Shown here: positions 1 through 12,778 of the stretch, in pieces
How the letters are laid out: the number at the start of each line of letters is the position of its first letter
Numbering within the stretch: position 1 is the stretch's first letter
DNA from: Saxidomus purpurata
Lineage: Eukaryota; Mollusca; Bivalvia; Venerida; Veneridae
Direction of reading: 5' to 3'
Length of the DNA stretch: 64,000 nt
NCBI GenBank assembly: GCA_022818135.1
Contig: JAFMSR010000007.1
Coordinates: 9,390,311-9,454,310 of the forward strand
Program-made: the position numbers and the translations under genes
Notes under the pieces: model-generated
Databases searched by the model: none
Seen by the model: the letters and a program-made list of their open reading frames with translations, nothing else
Told to the model about the DNA's origin: nothing

Positions 1-33
1 TGCATTTTTTCAAAACAAAAATGGCTCACATTT

Positions 34-68
34 AATGACGTCACATAAATGACGTCATTTGCAGCGGA
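34..68 (+). promoter_or_regulatory. Candidate GTF2H3 core promoter: two CRE palindromes and an ETS-like site
   Basis: Two perfect TGACGTCA octamers lie at 36-43 and 50-57, 14 bp apart start to start, followed by GCGGAAG at 62-68, which resembles the ETS/GABP site common in housekeeping promoters. They lie 30-60 bp upstream of the proposed GTF2H3 start codon at 97, so the 5' UTR would be very short. The sites are seen directly; promoter function is inferred from their position. The real promoter may extend left of the window. Confidence 0.45.
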
Positions 69-96
69 AGTTAAAAAACGGTGCATCGTTATAAGT

Positions 97-3000
97 ATGT
101 TTTCGTATCGTCCAGGTGCGGACAATTTGAAATCTTCCATGGGTAATCACAAATCACAAAATTAATTGCTTTCAGTATTTCATTAAATAGTCGTACATAT
201 GTTTACCTATGGTGGGGCTTTGCCCGAAGGGCGCTTTGCGCCCTTCATTCTTTTGCCCGTATTATATATAAATATGGTCAACTGACACAATAAAAAGACC
301 AATTTAGTTATGGAAGCCAGAACTAGTCCGTAGCCTAATTAATTTGGCTTTTCAGTGTGACCCCTTTCACAGATCTGATATTTTATAACTGTCACACCCC
401 TATGCCTAATTTTAATGTGCTCCATAATAAGCAGAAAGTGTAGTTTCAATGTTGGGTACAACCGGCGCATAATACACAATTTACCTACTTCTAAATACAA
501 TTTTCCGGTCTAAAATGATGAATTAAATATCACTTTAAATGAAAACCTAAAAATTTATGAAAAATCTCACCACTTTATAAAAATCTGAATGTTTAAACCT
601 AAACATGCAAGTTTACACATGAGGCATGATATGCCGTTTATGTTCATATTACACCGATTGATGCAGGTGTGTAGTTAGGTAAATGTAACTTAAAATTGTG
701 TTAAGCATCATTTTAAAACTTAATATATTAAATCATAAATACATTTAAATATTGGATTTTATTGGGTTTATAAGTGCTCAACAGAATTTCGTTGGGGATG
801 TGTTCCCAGCTATTGGAACTTCAAAGTGAGACGTAGAAGGCGGACAAATGTAAAATGTCAACCTGTAAAATCGGTCTGCCTTCAAAGTGGAAATAGTGAG
901 ACTAGCATGTCAGCAATTTTCATTTTTTTTCCCGCAATTTTATTGGAATTAACAAATACTGAATCTTATTTGGCACAAATTTATAAAGATTATCATTTTA
1001 TTTATCTTTCCATATTAAGTTTTTCATGCAGGATCGAAAAGTAAGGCTCTTAGAAGTGAAAATTACGTCTATAACAATTTTGCAAGTTAAACTTTCAACA
1101 CGTTAGTCAATAATAATATGCTCTTACAATTAATTCAAACTCACAAAGAATCACACACTTGAATATATTACTCAGCTAGGCCTCGCACAAACATCCGCTA
1201 ATTATCTAATTCGAGTGTCACCATCATCTACTAATTAAATGTTGCGCATCCTCTTTTGATTGCATCATTTATATGCCGCATGTTAACAACACCTTTTACA
1301 CATGTATTCATCAAAATCTGTGTGATAACTTAATAAATTGGGCCCTATTTGGGATCTGATGTGTTATTCTTTTGATTTGTGTAAATGTGTATATATTTCA
1401 GACAGTGTAAGTGTAAGCAGTCTGTTGGTGGTTGTATTAGATACCAACCCTGCATGGTGGGGACGCAACAGTATAAATGGAGATAAAAAGGTTTGTTGAG
1501 TTCATATACATGTAAGGGTCCAGGGGTTGACTAGTGTTGACTATTTAGAGTTTTGATTGTTCCTGGCATTGGGCAATAAACTAAGTGCAATCATTGTTTT
1601 TGTCATTATTTAGAGAAATTACTATGTATTGTGTTGAACAGGGCATTCTTACCTTCTGTATCAGAGGCCAGTACTGAGTAGAGGGTCTCATCCCTGACTG
1701 AAATGTCTTTAAAATCATACAGTTTACTTCAAACAATGATTTACACCTGTCCAGTATTTAAGTGTCCCTTAAGCTAATTATCTCTTCAATCTTTCCGAAA
1801 TTGACTCCCCAAAATTGGAAAAAATGCCCAGGTGTTGAGTGTTTTACCTACCAGGCAGTACCTGAGTTATGTGAATGTGTGGCTCATTCTAATACTGGTA
1901 GGTTAAATCCTGTCAAAATTCTTTCACAAGGAACAAACATTTTGGCAGGTAGAGGGATGATGGTTGCTTAAATGTTCCATCTGTGACTAAAACAATGCTC
2001 TGAGATTCCCAGTTCATGAAGGTATTATGCCATAATCATGCATATATGTAAATGTTCACAATTCCAGGGAAATGCATCCATCTTTGACGTACAAGAAATG
2101 GCAGAAATATTTTCTTTAAAATGAAATTTCATATTGTTTCCTAAAAATATTATAATGCACCAGTTTTATGGGTCTTGAATTTATGATTCAATGCAATGCT
2201 AAGAGAAAAAATGCACAATAGGGTCTCTTATTGGTTTCTGAATTCTGTAGCCACTTTTTGGCCAAAGGCATTGTTCATGTACAAATAGTTGAAAGTCTGG
2301 CCAATGTACATGTACAATGTAGTTCAAATATCTGTGGCCAGATTGAAATTTGTTATGATGCTCTGAAGATGTTGGTGCATTTTGCCAGTTGGCAAATGAC
2401 AAGGTATGCTCTGCACAACACTTAACCATTTCACAACAGTGCTATTTATACAGTATGGTGTCTTGAAAAAGTTGTCTGTGATAGTAGACAGTGTTGTCAT
2501 AAATATGATTGTATATAAACCTTGCAGTCACTATGGTCAAATGAGGTGAATGATATAAGGTGTTCTTACTTTATATTGCTACAAAGGCAGTGCTGCTGTA
2601 TGGTACATGTTTTAATCCTTGCTTCTGCTTTGGGGTGACATTTTATACATAGATTTGTTTGATGAAATGCTTTAATTAAGTTTTGTGATTACTTGTTTCA
2701 GTTGTCATTGTCCAAGTGTATTGATGCACTGATGGTGTTTGCCAACTCGCATTTAATGATGAATCATCTCAACAAGCTTGCGTTTATTGCAGCACATTCA
2801 AATACCAGGTAGGTATGCAGAAAATACAGATTTCTTAAGGAAGCTTTAAACCTTTGCTGAACCATTAGATTTCTTAAAGTAGCTTTCAGCCTTTGCAGAA
2901 ACAACAAATTTCTTAAGGTAGCTCTCAACCTTTGCAGAAACAACAAATTTCTTAAAGTAGCTCTCAACCTTTGCAGAAACGACAAATTTCTTAAGGTAGC

Positions 3001-6000
3001 TCTCAACCTTTGCAGAAACAACAAATTTCTTAAGGTAGCTCTCAACCTTTGCAGAAACAACAAATTTCTTAAGGTAGCTCTCAACCTTCAATGAAATTTT
3101 ATTTTCTATAATTGTCAAAGATCAGTATGTTTCACTTGTTTAGAGATTTAAGAAGAATGTATAGTACAGCATACATTCTTTAAATAATGTGTGCAATGTT
3201 GGTGTCTAAGTTATGTGGTTAGTCTTTCTGTTATGCAGTCAGTCAGTAACTTACCCTGTTAGTCAGTCTATCTGTTACCTAGTCGTGTATTCAGTCATTG
3301 AACTGGTGCTGCTTTATTTATATTTCAGTTATTTTCTCTATCCAAAGAAGCAGAGTGAAGGGAATGATTTACCAAATGGGCAGTTGACTGACGGGAAGTA
3401 CGAGATGTTTGATAGCATGAATTATCACGTCAAACAGGAGATTAAAGATCTTGTCCTTAACAGTAAGTTTACTTTAGGTGGTGTAGAGGTTAAGGTGTCT
3501 GCTGCTCATCCAGGAGGTTGCAGGTTCAAGCCCCACTGGAGTCAAGACCATAAATTAGTATAAACTAAATAATCCAAATAATCCTCAAGTTAATCTTTAC
3601 ACTGCTGCTAATTGCTTAGAATGGACTTGTCCATAATATATTTCAATTTGGTCACTACTGTTAATAGTTGGAAGAAGTGCTTGGTAAAATGTTACCAAAT
3701 GCGTAGTGAACAGTTCAGATCATAGTCAGATAGCATTAATGAGGATGTTGATCATGATCTATACTGGTTGTAGAGGCAGAACCACTTACCTTAACCAGAG
3801 TATGAGTTAATGATAACTAAATTGTGAAAAAAAGCTTAAACTTGATTTAATCCCCAGTATCTAAATTTGTTTGTGTGTTGTAGGCATGGAGGTAGAATTT
3901 GAGAACGATTCACTTATTGCTGGTGCCGTGTCAATGGCGTTGTGTTGTATCCTTTAAGTTTAAACATGTTGCAATCCCAAGAACAGGTAAGTTATTTCAG
4001 GATCTTGGATTTTAGACCAGTCAGAGGTCTAGTCTTTCTGATTGGATAGACATTAGTTAAATTTTTAAACTGACCAATTAGAAATCAGAGATGGTAGACT
4101 GGTGCCTGCAACAATTTAACAAACTTTGTAGTCAGGATTTTGACCATTAAAAACATGATCAGAAAGCAAATGTGTTGGTTAATTTAACAATTTTATATAT
4201 ATAACAGTTTTCACTTTATAACTTATATGTAGCTGGAAGCAGTGAAATTTGATTACTCTCTTGTGCATTGATTGCGTATTTTTACTTAACCATTAAATAG
4301 ATATACATAGAATGGAGAAAGAAGCACAGCTTGGGGTGAAGTTATCTTCAAGGATTTTGGTAAGAACACATAACTCTTTTATATAATTATATTTGAATGA
4401 GAAATGCTGAATGACGTTTTGGTGAAAAACTGGTAATTTCTAGCTCACCTGAGCACAAAGTGCTCAAGGTAAGCTATTGTGATTTCTTGATGTCTTTCAT
4501 AAGTCAACATTTGGTATATTTACAATGTAGCACCTACATTTCTTCACTAATGCTAATTATATTTACAATAAATGTGTATCACTAGAAGTTCTCAGACAAG
4601 TTTGATTACTGGCTTGAAGTTACAGGGAAGAAATTTGGGCCAGTCATGGACCATGTAAATGTAGCGTAAATGGAACCCCAAAAGATGAAAATAGCCTCGT
4701 AACTCTGTCATTACAAAAGTAAACAATATTTATGCACCAACCCAGTTTCAGCCGCCATTACATCACAAGAATGATGCATATTTATTAAAACCTATTTCAA
4801 TATAGCACATATAAGTGATCATATTTTCCGTAAACATTTATTTCATGGCCCGAGTGCAAACTGTTTAAAAACAGTCACTGATGGTGTCTAGTTTCCGAAA
4901 CTTTTACCAATTTTCTCCAACCCTAATCTGGTTTGGAAACTGAAATACCAAAATATTTCAGAATGCAAGGTAAATAAATACTTACACAAAATAGCAGATG
5001 TCATACATATTTTATATTATTTTCAGGTTGTTAAAGCGTCAGAGGATAATCCGGCACAATATATGAATTTCATGAATACAATATTTACTGCACAAAAACA
5101 GGTATGTTATTTTCATGTAACCCTGCCACTAGTACAGATTGATTTGTTTGGTTGTACCTGTTCAAGAATTGTTTCCATGAATTTTCAGTCAATTATCATG
5201 ATAAGTAGAATATCTGTGAGGGAACATTTTTGTATTGTCTTCTGACGGCCTACCAGTCACACTTGTAACTAAAGATACTCTTGATTGCAAATAAATTGTA
5301 TCTCTTAGATGTTTTGACATTGGAACACAGATATAAATCAATATTTAAAAGTGCAGAACAAAAGAAACATAACTTGTGCATCAGTAATTTTCAGGTATTC
5401 CTCTTTCCTAAACAAGTATTGGAATTGTCCAAATTGAAAGATAGACCAAGTTCATTTCAGAAATTTAGTTAGGTAAATGTTAGACAGTCAGCGTAGAGAT
5501 ACAACAAAAATGGTCATTTAAACTGTATGACCGCTTGAATAGAATGAAATGTGTGGTCATAAAAATCTTGCATAGATATATTTCTTGATCAACAAGTTGG
5601 TTTTGTTTCAGAATGTTGTTATAGATGCATGCATCCTGGACAATGATTCTGGACTCTTACAGCAGGTATATTAGTTTATATTTTACCTCACCTGCTATTA
5701 GGACTGTTCACCATCTGGCATCAGGTGTCCGTCCATCCACCATTTCTTTCAAACGACATCACTTCTGAAACCACTTGGCCAATGCTGTTGAAACTTGGCA
5801 GAGATGTTACATACTTGAAGCCCTATCAAAGGTGTTCAAGGCATTCCATTCCATGCAGAAATCTGGTTGCTATGGCAACAAACAGGAAAAATCTTATCAT
5901 CTGAAACCACAAAGCCTTGAGATTAGATATTTAGTATGTAGCATTGACTAGTGCTCCTCTACCAAGTTCATTGTTCAAATCATGACTCCCTAGGTCAAAA

Positions 6001-9000
6001 TTGAGACCCTGCATCACTTGTTTTTATAAAGGCTTATTTAGGAAACATTTAAAAAATCTTTTCTCTGAGTCTGAAACCATACAGCCTTGCTATGTTGTAT
6101 TATCTGCCATTGAAAATCAGTAACTTTAACAAAATGCTGTGTTCAAGGGCAGATAATTCAAAATCAAAGCTGATGACATGTAATTTTTATTTCAGATTTC
6201 TGTTTCAAACTTGATTTTCAGTCATCAGACTAAGTTTGGAGAAATTCTCCTCTTAGGGAAACTTTACCCCATATACATAGAGGAAATGGTAGCAAATATC
6301 TTCAAACGATGTGTTAGATTTTGTTGAAGCTTCATTTTATAAATTTGTACTGAACTTATATATTCATATATTATCTGACTCTTTATGTGAGGAAGTTGGC
6401 AGTTTTTTATGATGAATGTGAGTGTAGTATTGGTCCTTTCTGGAACCCTGAAGAGGTAAGCTGCCCACCTGGTTATCAGTGAAATACTTTTACAACAGGT
6501 TAAAAACCCATCAAAAAAGAAAGTTGGGCATATTGTTAGATTTTCTTGTTTGGATTATTAGTTATAATTGCTATTCAGTGATAAAAAAGTGCCATACTGT
6601 GTCTGCCTTTGTTCAGAGTTACATGTAACTAGTATTTTGATTGTAATGGAATTTAAAGATATTGAGAATGATTTTGTTTTTATTTTGTGTTTTTTTTTCA
6701 GGCCTGTGATATTACAGGAGGGGTATACTTGAAAATTCCTCAGCCACATGGACTCCTTCAGTATTTATTGGTAAGTTATGATTTTGTTTTTAGCAAAGGC
6801 CCTGTTTTACTGTTGGCTGTATCAGATTGAAAGATTACATGTTTTCTGTTCATGTTAGAGAGTTGTCTGTATGTTTCCAAAGAAATGATGTCGAGGAAAA
6901 AAGAAGATCAACAAAAGATTGTTTTAAGTATATTTCTGAAAGGAAAGCTATGTCTTTATTAGCTCACATGAGCACTTTGTGTTAAGGGTGAGATATTGTG
7001 ATCATGTTATGAACATCGTCCATGGAGTGTGCGTGTGTGTGTCAACAATTTCTTCAAACATCTCCTAAACTGCTTAACAGAAGTTGATGAAACTTGACAG
7101 TAATGTTCCTTGGGTGGTCTTCCACGAAAGGTGTTCAAATGTTTTTCGAATGAATGTTTTTGTCACTCTGATTAGAAACGGAGTACATGTAGTTAGATTA
7201 TAATTTGATAACATAGTGAAAGTAATTGTATTTTTTAAATGATGTTTTGGTGTTTTATTGAAATACAACAGTGGATGATATCCCGATATATCACTGTTCA
7301 TGCAGTGAAATTATCAAAATCTTGTACCCAGATTAATATCAGAAAGTATACCAAGTATAATGAATGCCAGAAACCATATGATGATGATGTCTTAAGAATC
7401 ACATCATGTGATATTATTTTTATTGAAACGAACTTAACAAAAGTAGAGTTTTAGATATAAAATAAACAGGCATATTGTTGGTGTCGATGTTGTATCATGT
7501 TCATGTGCCCACTTGGTGATATTGTAGTGTGATATTAAACCAAAACCAAGAATAATATTCTCTATTTTAAATAACTTTTGTTGACCTTATTTAAATGTCA
7601 TAATTATATTGTTCTACTTAAGTAATTGTACTGTAATGAGAACATTTATTTTCAAGTAATCACCCATGTTGCATTTCATTTAGTCAGAATGACTGTCTTG
7701 ATAAAATATAGGTTGAAAACAAAGATTGTTGATCTAGGCTTAAAAATTAGGTCACCAGGTCAAATCATGGAAAAACCTTTTGTAATACAAATTGTAAGCA
7801 ATAGAGGTTGCATTATTCATTGGATCTTCATGAAACTTGGTCAGAATGATTATCTTGATGAAATCTAGGTCAAGTTTAAATATGGGTCATCTTGTGAGTG
7901 GTACAAATTCATATGGCAGAGAATTTTAAGAGTGGGTTCCCTAACGAAAAAGCATTACAGCAATTACCCATGATAAGTCTATGGAGGTTTAAGCATTAAA
8001 TTAAAATTCTCTGCCATGTAATTTGTACCACTTGATCATTTTGAAAATCATGTAATGGAAGCATCTACCCAATGTCTTCATAAATGCAAGACTTGATAGC
8101 TTTTTGTGCATGGATAGCTAAAAATAAGCTGACATATATTGGAAGGGTTGATACTTAGATAAAGAAGGAAAAAGGCAGGTTTTGCACTTAGTAAGTTGTA
8201 GCAGTATTTCATGATCCCAGCAGAACTTGTTTACACATGAAGATATTTTGAAGAAAGATTTAACTGTACAAATGCATTTTTATTGTACACAGCGTCACTA
8301 TTATTATTAGACCTTGAGCTGTTTTGAAATAGGTTATATTGAAGAATAGTGAGATTTAATGAACTAAATTTGCATCATACTGCTTGTTACCTCCCTTAGT
8401 ATATTCAGTGAAGTAAATACTGTACTAATTTACTAGATTGATAAACAACTACATGTAGTTACAACTGATAATAACTGGTCTATCATGAGACTCATGCCAG
8501 TTAAAGTCAATCTCAAAGAGACAGAGAGACGATGTGGAATTGATATTTCTGATCAGGTTCAAACCCTTGACTCTGGGATCCTGAGGCAAACATACTATCA
8601 CTGTATGACAGTGTTACATTACTAGCTATGCTATTACAAAGTCCATACATAAAAGTGTAGCTTGCTGATTAAAATTATTTTATATAGACTTGTATTGGAA
8701 ATATTTTGAAAATCTTCTTGAGAATTACAAGGCTTAGAGTCGAGATATTGTAACAGAATGAGATAGGACATAATTTACATGCATTGTCTAGTTTCCCACC
8801 CTTTCCTGTTTTTGAAGCTACAGTGATGAAATTTAGACCAAATGTGTTAAGTTTCATTAATAGATATCAGGGCTTGTACCTGGGTTGACCTTGACCTATT
8901 GGCTCTCTTGCTTGTGAAGCTACAGCTTCAAAATTAAGACCATGTGTACTGTTTTGCAAAAAAACCCACTTTTACCCACTTTCTTGTTTGTGAAGCTGCA

Positions 9001-12000
9001 GTCATGAAATTTTGACCGTATGTGCAGTTTTAATGTTTTTTTGGGGCACTATCTTGAAGTTGATGCTATTTGATGTCCCTATTTAAACAACAGGTAGCCT
9101 TTACATAGACTTAGCAACCAAAAAAAATCAAAACCCAATTTACGACAGTTTATTGAATACAGGTAGATAATGATACCAATTTCATATATTTCTGTTTGTA
9201 CACTTTTCTTTTCTGCAAAATTTACATACAGTCAAACCAGTCATGATAAACCAGACAAGGGCTGCATCAAGAATTGCCACATAAATTAGGTGGATGGTTA
9301 ACACAGGTGTATTTATGATGAAGCAGAAAATTGGGATAACTCATTGTCTATTGGCTGATTTATGTAAGTGTCTACTTGATTGAGGTGACCCCTAACATAG
9401 GTTTAACTGTATTGAATTTCTTATTTGGTGCATTTATTGATAGTCTTGAAATTCTGGCAGGACCAAGGTCACTGTTAAATAAAAATAGAATGACCAGTTA
9501 GCACTAAGTGCTGTTCTTCATGGATGAGTAAATTTCACTGAAACTTTGCCGCCACCCCCTCTCAGACACACACACATTAAATTTAGAAAAAACTCAAGTT
9601 AATAAATTGAGGAGTATCAGGTGAGTAGGGTTCAAAATAACTTATTATTAAAACATATTCCTGTAAACATAGTCTCATTTCTGTACACTTTTAAGATAAT
9701 TGATTGATTGATTCATTGATTGATTCATTGATTGATTCAACCATTTGCTCTTTCTTTTCATTGATTTATTCAGGCAGTTATTCAGTTAGATTAATTAGAT
9801 GACTTCTTCTCTTTGTTTAGATATTCATAAATATTTCGATCTCAAGGGAATGAAAATGTAGTCTCATTTTTGGACACGAAATACCTATTTTTGTTATTGA
9901 TTGTCAAAAGTCACTGAGACCTTACTAAAGTTCAGTTTTTGACATTAACTTTCTTACATTTCATTTAAGTAGTATAGGTAAACAATTTCCCCGATATCAG
10001 GTCACAAACTGGTTTAAATGCCTGAACAAGTAGACCATTCATCTAAAACTAGCCTGGGCATTTAAATGGCAATGTTTACTTCTGTATGAACTTGTAGTGT
10101 CATGTTGTAACCAATTGATTTCCATCCAGCAACATGTTTTCTGGCACACTCCCAGTGAAATTGACATGTTGTCATCTGTCCAGACAATGTTCGTTTCTGT
10201 TGAGACACGGCTCGTTCTTGATAAATCATGCTTTGGCATGGCAGTCACAATGAACGAGTCGGTAAATCAGTTAGTCAGTTTAAACACTTTTCAGTTATTT
10301 CTACAATGTGCTATTTTATTGATAGTTTCTTGATGAGTTTATATGTCTTACACTTGTTGAATCGGAAACTTTGTATTCTGATATTACAAATGTATATATA
10401 AGTCCCTGCTGAATTAAAACTGACATTTAAATAAGTGAACAGTGTTTATCAAGAGATCGTGTTATTACGTTCCTTAACAAGTGTTTTAGATAGATTTATA
10501 ACTATAAAAATTCATTGCTGATTTTGATTGATACTTGGGTCTTAACTACCTTATATTTAAGTCGTTCTAAAAATTTATTTATGGCTGTCTGAGCCTGGCT
10601 TAAAAATAGTTCGATTTAAATAATATGAAACGTTAGTACTAAAGACAAAGTTTAACATAGTTTTTGCTAAATATCCCATTGATACATTTGTAACATTTTG
10701 TTCTGGCAAGGAAAGAATGCTGTTATTGAATTTTGATGTTTACAAACAAAGAATTAAATCACTGAACTACTTTTAAGACTACGAGCAGGTATGTTTAGAT
10801 GTATTGATCAGCCAGGTTTATAATCTCATATGAGATCTGTAAATGACAGGCAAATAGAGATATCTCAGTTATTGATCCGGTCAGGTCAATAATCAGAGGT
10901 TTAAAGGTAAATGATTGATCTAGATTACAGATCAAGGGAGTGTAATCATGAATTACTGAATGAAGTACAAATAAATGTCTTTGTGATTGTTTAAAAAGAA
11001 CTTTGTCTATTTTGTCTTTAAAATGGCAATGAATTGATATTATACCAATTATTAGTTATAAACATGTTTTTGTTGTTAAAATACATGTACATGATTAATA
11101 TACATGTACTTCAAAACTTTCAATTCTCATGATTATCAAATACAATGTTTTATGTATATCTGATTTTTGAAACTAGGAGAAGTTTTTAAATTACTTTTTT
11201 GAAAATGATTTGATTTTTTTTAAAGTTTACAAAGTTTTTGATAAAGAAGAAAAGCTTAAATGTATTTTCATCCAAAGACCATATTATACCAAATTGTTTT
11301 ATTTGTATAGCAAAATATATGTAATCAGTAGGCAAAGATCTTAGAGTGGCGCTATAGATCAAAGGATCAAAGAGTGTTCAAAGCCTAATTGAGATCTTAA
11401 TGTACACTAATGTGGGTCCACGCTGGGTGCAAAGCCCAGTGGTTGGCTTTCCTACAGTGAGGCTCAATTTTAGCAATAAGTACATGTATATTATATTTCA
11501 GATGTCTATTCTTTATCCTCCTGTTGGTGAATGGTTCTGTTTGTGACCAGTACAGGTCATGATAGTCTGCACATTTGTACAGTCTTACCATGATCTATGC
11601 TGTTCCCTTATTAGTCCGTTATTTTTCACTTACAACTTTGGAAAAAAAAGGTCCTGTGAAGATGGAAAGATGGGCAAGTCCATTTAGAAATTAGGCAAAG
11701 GTAGCTTTGATTGTACTTCTATGTAGTTGTCATTTAACTTCTGTTATATTTCATTGCAGTGGGTATACCTGCCTGACCCATCAACAAGGGACAGACTAAC
11801 TCTACCACCAAGGGCACAGGTTGATTATAGGGCTGCATGTTTCTGTCATAGAAACCTTATAGATATAGGTTATGTGTGCTCTGTCTGTCTCTCAAGTAAG
11901 TATGTTGGGTTAGATTAGTTATACTAGTTAGTATTGGCATTAATGCCTCCTAGGCACAAAGAAAGATTTTAGCATGATATATTTGCCATTTAATAATGCT

Positions 12001-12778
12001 TTAATAAATCAGTCTAATACTGAAAGGAAGCCATATGACAGAAAAATGGCGGTTTTGTACCGAGGATAAACTGCCAGGCTGTATGTACCTGAAATACTGC
12101 TGAAATAGGTCTTAACATCCCACCTTCTAAAAAGAAATGTTTCAGCAGCCTAGAAGTGTTTGAGGGCAAGTTCTTGCTGTTATATGTAAGCTTTACACTT
12201 GAGTAACAATAAAATTGAAGTGACGAGTTATTAGTTTGTATCCAAAATAGTGGTTATTGCTCGTCTAATTTGATAATATACTGTGATACAAGACTTAGTA
12301 CTCTTATTGTAAACAATGAATATACAACAGCTTCTCCTACAGATTATTATTATAGTATCTTTCTGTTTGTTTTTCAGTTTTCTGTACATTCAGTCCAATT
12401 TGTTCAACATGCCAGTAAGTACACAATGTCATATTAATGTGGTCATTTTCATGTAGACAGAAAAATCTAATAGAAATGTGTTTTGTTTACAATGAAACGT
12501 AATGTCATTGATTTATGCATGTTTGCCTAATGTAAAATACAATCAAGCCTGTCTTAGGCAGCAAAGAAGAAACTCACTTGCTCCAGGTGCACAGAGGATT
12601 GTCCGATAAGAAGATAACTGTATTGGTCCAGAGCCCGTTAGTCCTATCTGCACATGCAGCCAGTGATAGATTTAGTTTTAACATTGCAACCTGGTTTTAT
12701 TTCAGAACTACATTCAAGATTGTTGCTCCAGCAAAGTTAACCAGAAAGAAATCAAAGAAGTCACTAACAAGTAGTTGA
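97..12778 (+). CDS. GTF2H3: General transcription factor IIH subunit 3 (p34/Tfb4), 12 exons
   Basis: TFIIH core subunit with a von Willebrand A-like fold and a C-terminal zinc finger; in the family it acts in the nucleus in transcription initiation and nucleotide excision repair. Coding exons: 97-115, 1402-1490, 2702-2808, 3329-3462, 3884-3946, 4301-4359, 5027-5101, 5612-5665, 6702-6770, 11760-11895, 12378-12414, 12706-12778. They sum to 915 bp, 304 residues, against about 308 in human, and phases agree at every junction. Diagnostic stretches are DTNPAWWG (residues about 20-27), [48 protein letters not shown], and [19 protein letters not shown]. Cysteines at about 250, 252, 263, 266, 271, 277 and 280 form the zinc-binding region. 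The tail is Lys/Ser rich. Exon 1 is the least certain: an ATG with six codons and a CAG/GTGCGG donor, chosen because its phase 1 completes the first codon of exon 2. Introns range from about 100 bp to 5 kb. It converges with HPD. Confidence 0.95.
2829..3090. repeat. 39-bp minisatellite in GTF2H3 intron 3
   Basis: About six to seven head-to-tail copies of a 39-bp unit containing ctttgcagaaacaacaaatt followed by tcttaaggtagctctcaac. The leftmost copies are the most diverged. Because 39 is a multiple of three, two reading frames on the minus strand stay open and give repetitive peptides. These are artefacts of the unit length, not genes. Confidence 0.9.
3478..3560 (+). repeat. tRNA-derived SINE head in GTF2H3 intron 4
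   Basis: A box-like tagaggttaagg (about 3483-3494) is followed about 40 bp later by a B box ggttcaagcccc (3523-3534), the spacing of an internal RNA polymerase III promoter. The sequence does not fold into a full cloverleaf with a paired acceptor stem, so it is read as a SINE remnant rather than a tRNA gene. It begins just after the exon 4 donor at 3463. Confidence 0.5.
3600..3800 (+). repeat. Copy 1 of a dispersed element (GGACTTGTCCA family)
   Basis: Starts with aatggacttgtccat and contains ttgatcatgatctatactgg and gcagaaccacttacct near its right end. The same order of blocks recurs at 24295-24455 and 27650-27845 on + and, reversed, at 19859-19975. This copy lies in GTF2H3 intron 4. It is probably a small non-autonomous element. 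No coding capacity is seen. Confidence 0.65.
4441..4510 (+). repeat. Fragment of a 'tagctcacctgagc' dispersed repeat in GTF2H3 intron 6
   Basis: The terminus tagctcacctgagcac, an internal inverted copy gtgctcaaggtaagcta and the following ttgatgtctttcat match the left end of the larger element at 41528. Only the end is present here. Confidence 0.5.
5412..5475 (-). repeat. Partial reverse copy of the GGACTTGTCCA-family element
   Basis: The segment ggaattgtccaaattgaaag followed by atagaccaagttcatttcag reads, in reverse complement, like the left end of the dispersed element seen at 3600, 24295 and 27650. Truncated and diverged. It lies in GTF2H3 intron 7. Confidence 0.4.
5685..5900 (+). repeat. 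Diverged dispersed repeat in GTF2H3 intron 8
   Basis: Reads cacctgctattagg, then caggtgtccgtccatccacc and aaacttggcagagatg. This is the order of blocks typical of the 'tagctcacctgagc ... gtccgtcc ... gaaacttgg' repeat at 41528. No tandem core is present and no protein is encoded. Confidence 0.4.
6771..11759 (+). other. GTF2H3 intron 9, about 5 kb, no gene inside
   Basis: The intron between the exon ending QYLL and the exon starting WVYLPD. It contains another 'tagctcac' repeat end near 6960-7130, scattered tracts reading 'gaaacttggtcagaatga', a (TGAT)n microsatellite at about 9700-9740, and a diverged B-box-like tract ggttcaaacccttgac near 8558. Open frames here are short, AT-rich and unrecognised. 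Confidence 0.8.
9700..9740. repeat. (TGAT)n microsatellite
   Basis: Repeated tgat/tcat tetranucleotides in GTF2H3 intron 9, interrupted by tgattcat variants. Confidence 0.85.

Noticed and set aside
3213..3563. 116-residue plus frame
   Set aside because: Only 3329-3462 is coding (GTF2H3 exon 4); the rest is intron readthrough on both sides and the SINE.
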